Positions 5,261 through 5,314 of a stretch of 5,314 bases of DNA are shown here, piece by piece. A program made the position numbers and the translations under genes. The stretch spans positions 1 to 5,314 of the forward strand of contig JAKLKT010000252.1 of NCBI GenBank assembly GCA_023150495.1. Direction: 5' to 3'. Positions within the stretch are counted from its first letter, which is position 1. Every line of letters starts with the position of its first letter. A model generated the notes under the pieces. The model saw only the letters and a list, made by a program, of their open reading frames with translations, made no database searches and was not told the origin of the DNA. The stretch is from Planctomycetota bacterium. GTDB taxonomy: Bacteria > Planctomycetota > PLA2.

Positions 5261-5314
5261 GTCCTCGCGGGGCGATATCCTCATTCGGGCGTAATGCGTC
5301 TCGCGAGGGTGAGC

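Noticed and set aside
5281..5314. End of an upstream gene (10 codons ending ITPE then TGA, overlapping an ATG at 5284 as ATGA)
   Set aside because: Ten codons are too few to support a gene, and two other frames are also open there. It remains possible if the contig extends to the right.

Overview
The window is GC-rich (about 70% by eye), and everything I can support is coded on the minus strand, so transcription runs right to left. The order is a small PEGA-type lipoprotein, murD, mcsA, mcsB, and a long reading frame of tandem Clp_N domains that runs off the left edge. Spacing is tight: lipoprotein and murD overlap by ATGA, murD-mcsA is 32 nt, mcsA-mcsB is 43 nt, and mcsB to the Clp_N gene is 113 nt. 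No rRNA, tRNA, CRISPR array or mobile element is visible. The long plus-strand reading frames are antisense shadows.

The right part is cell-envelope work: a predicted lipid-anchored PEGA protein followed by the peptidoglycan ligase MurD, well outside any visible dcw cluster. The left part is a protein-arginine phosphorylation module. McsA (four CxxC pairs plus a UVR motif) is the expected activator of McsB, the protein arginine kinase. The third gene occupies the place clpC has in the Bacillus ctsR-mcsA-mcsB-clpC operon. Instead of one ClpC N-domain (two half-repeats) followed by an ATPase, its first 604 residues are eight half-repeats, i.e. four N-domain units. No Walker motif is reached before the window ends. 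No ctsR lies beside mcsA.

The regulatory reading is unusual but coherent. The genes inside the cluster (lipoprotein, murD, mcsB) have Shine-Dalgarno sequences. mcsA and the Clp_N gene do not. Each of those two instead has a good -10 hexamer 8-9 nt before its ATG, with an in-frame stop inside that hexamer that rules out a longer start. This suggests two leaderless (or nearly leaderless) transcripts, with the mcsA promoter -35 box overlapping the murD stop codon inside a 9-bp inverted repeat.

The organism is probably an uncultured high-GC bacterium outside the classical low-GC Firmicutes. A lineage such as Planctomycetota or another PEGA-rich group with peptidoglycan would fit, but the sequence alone does not settle the phylum.
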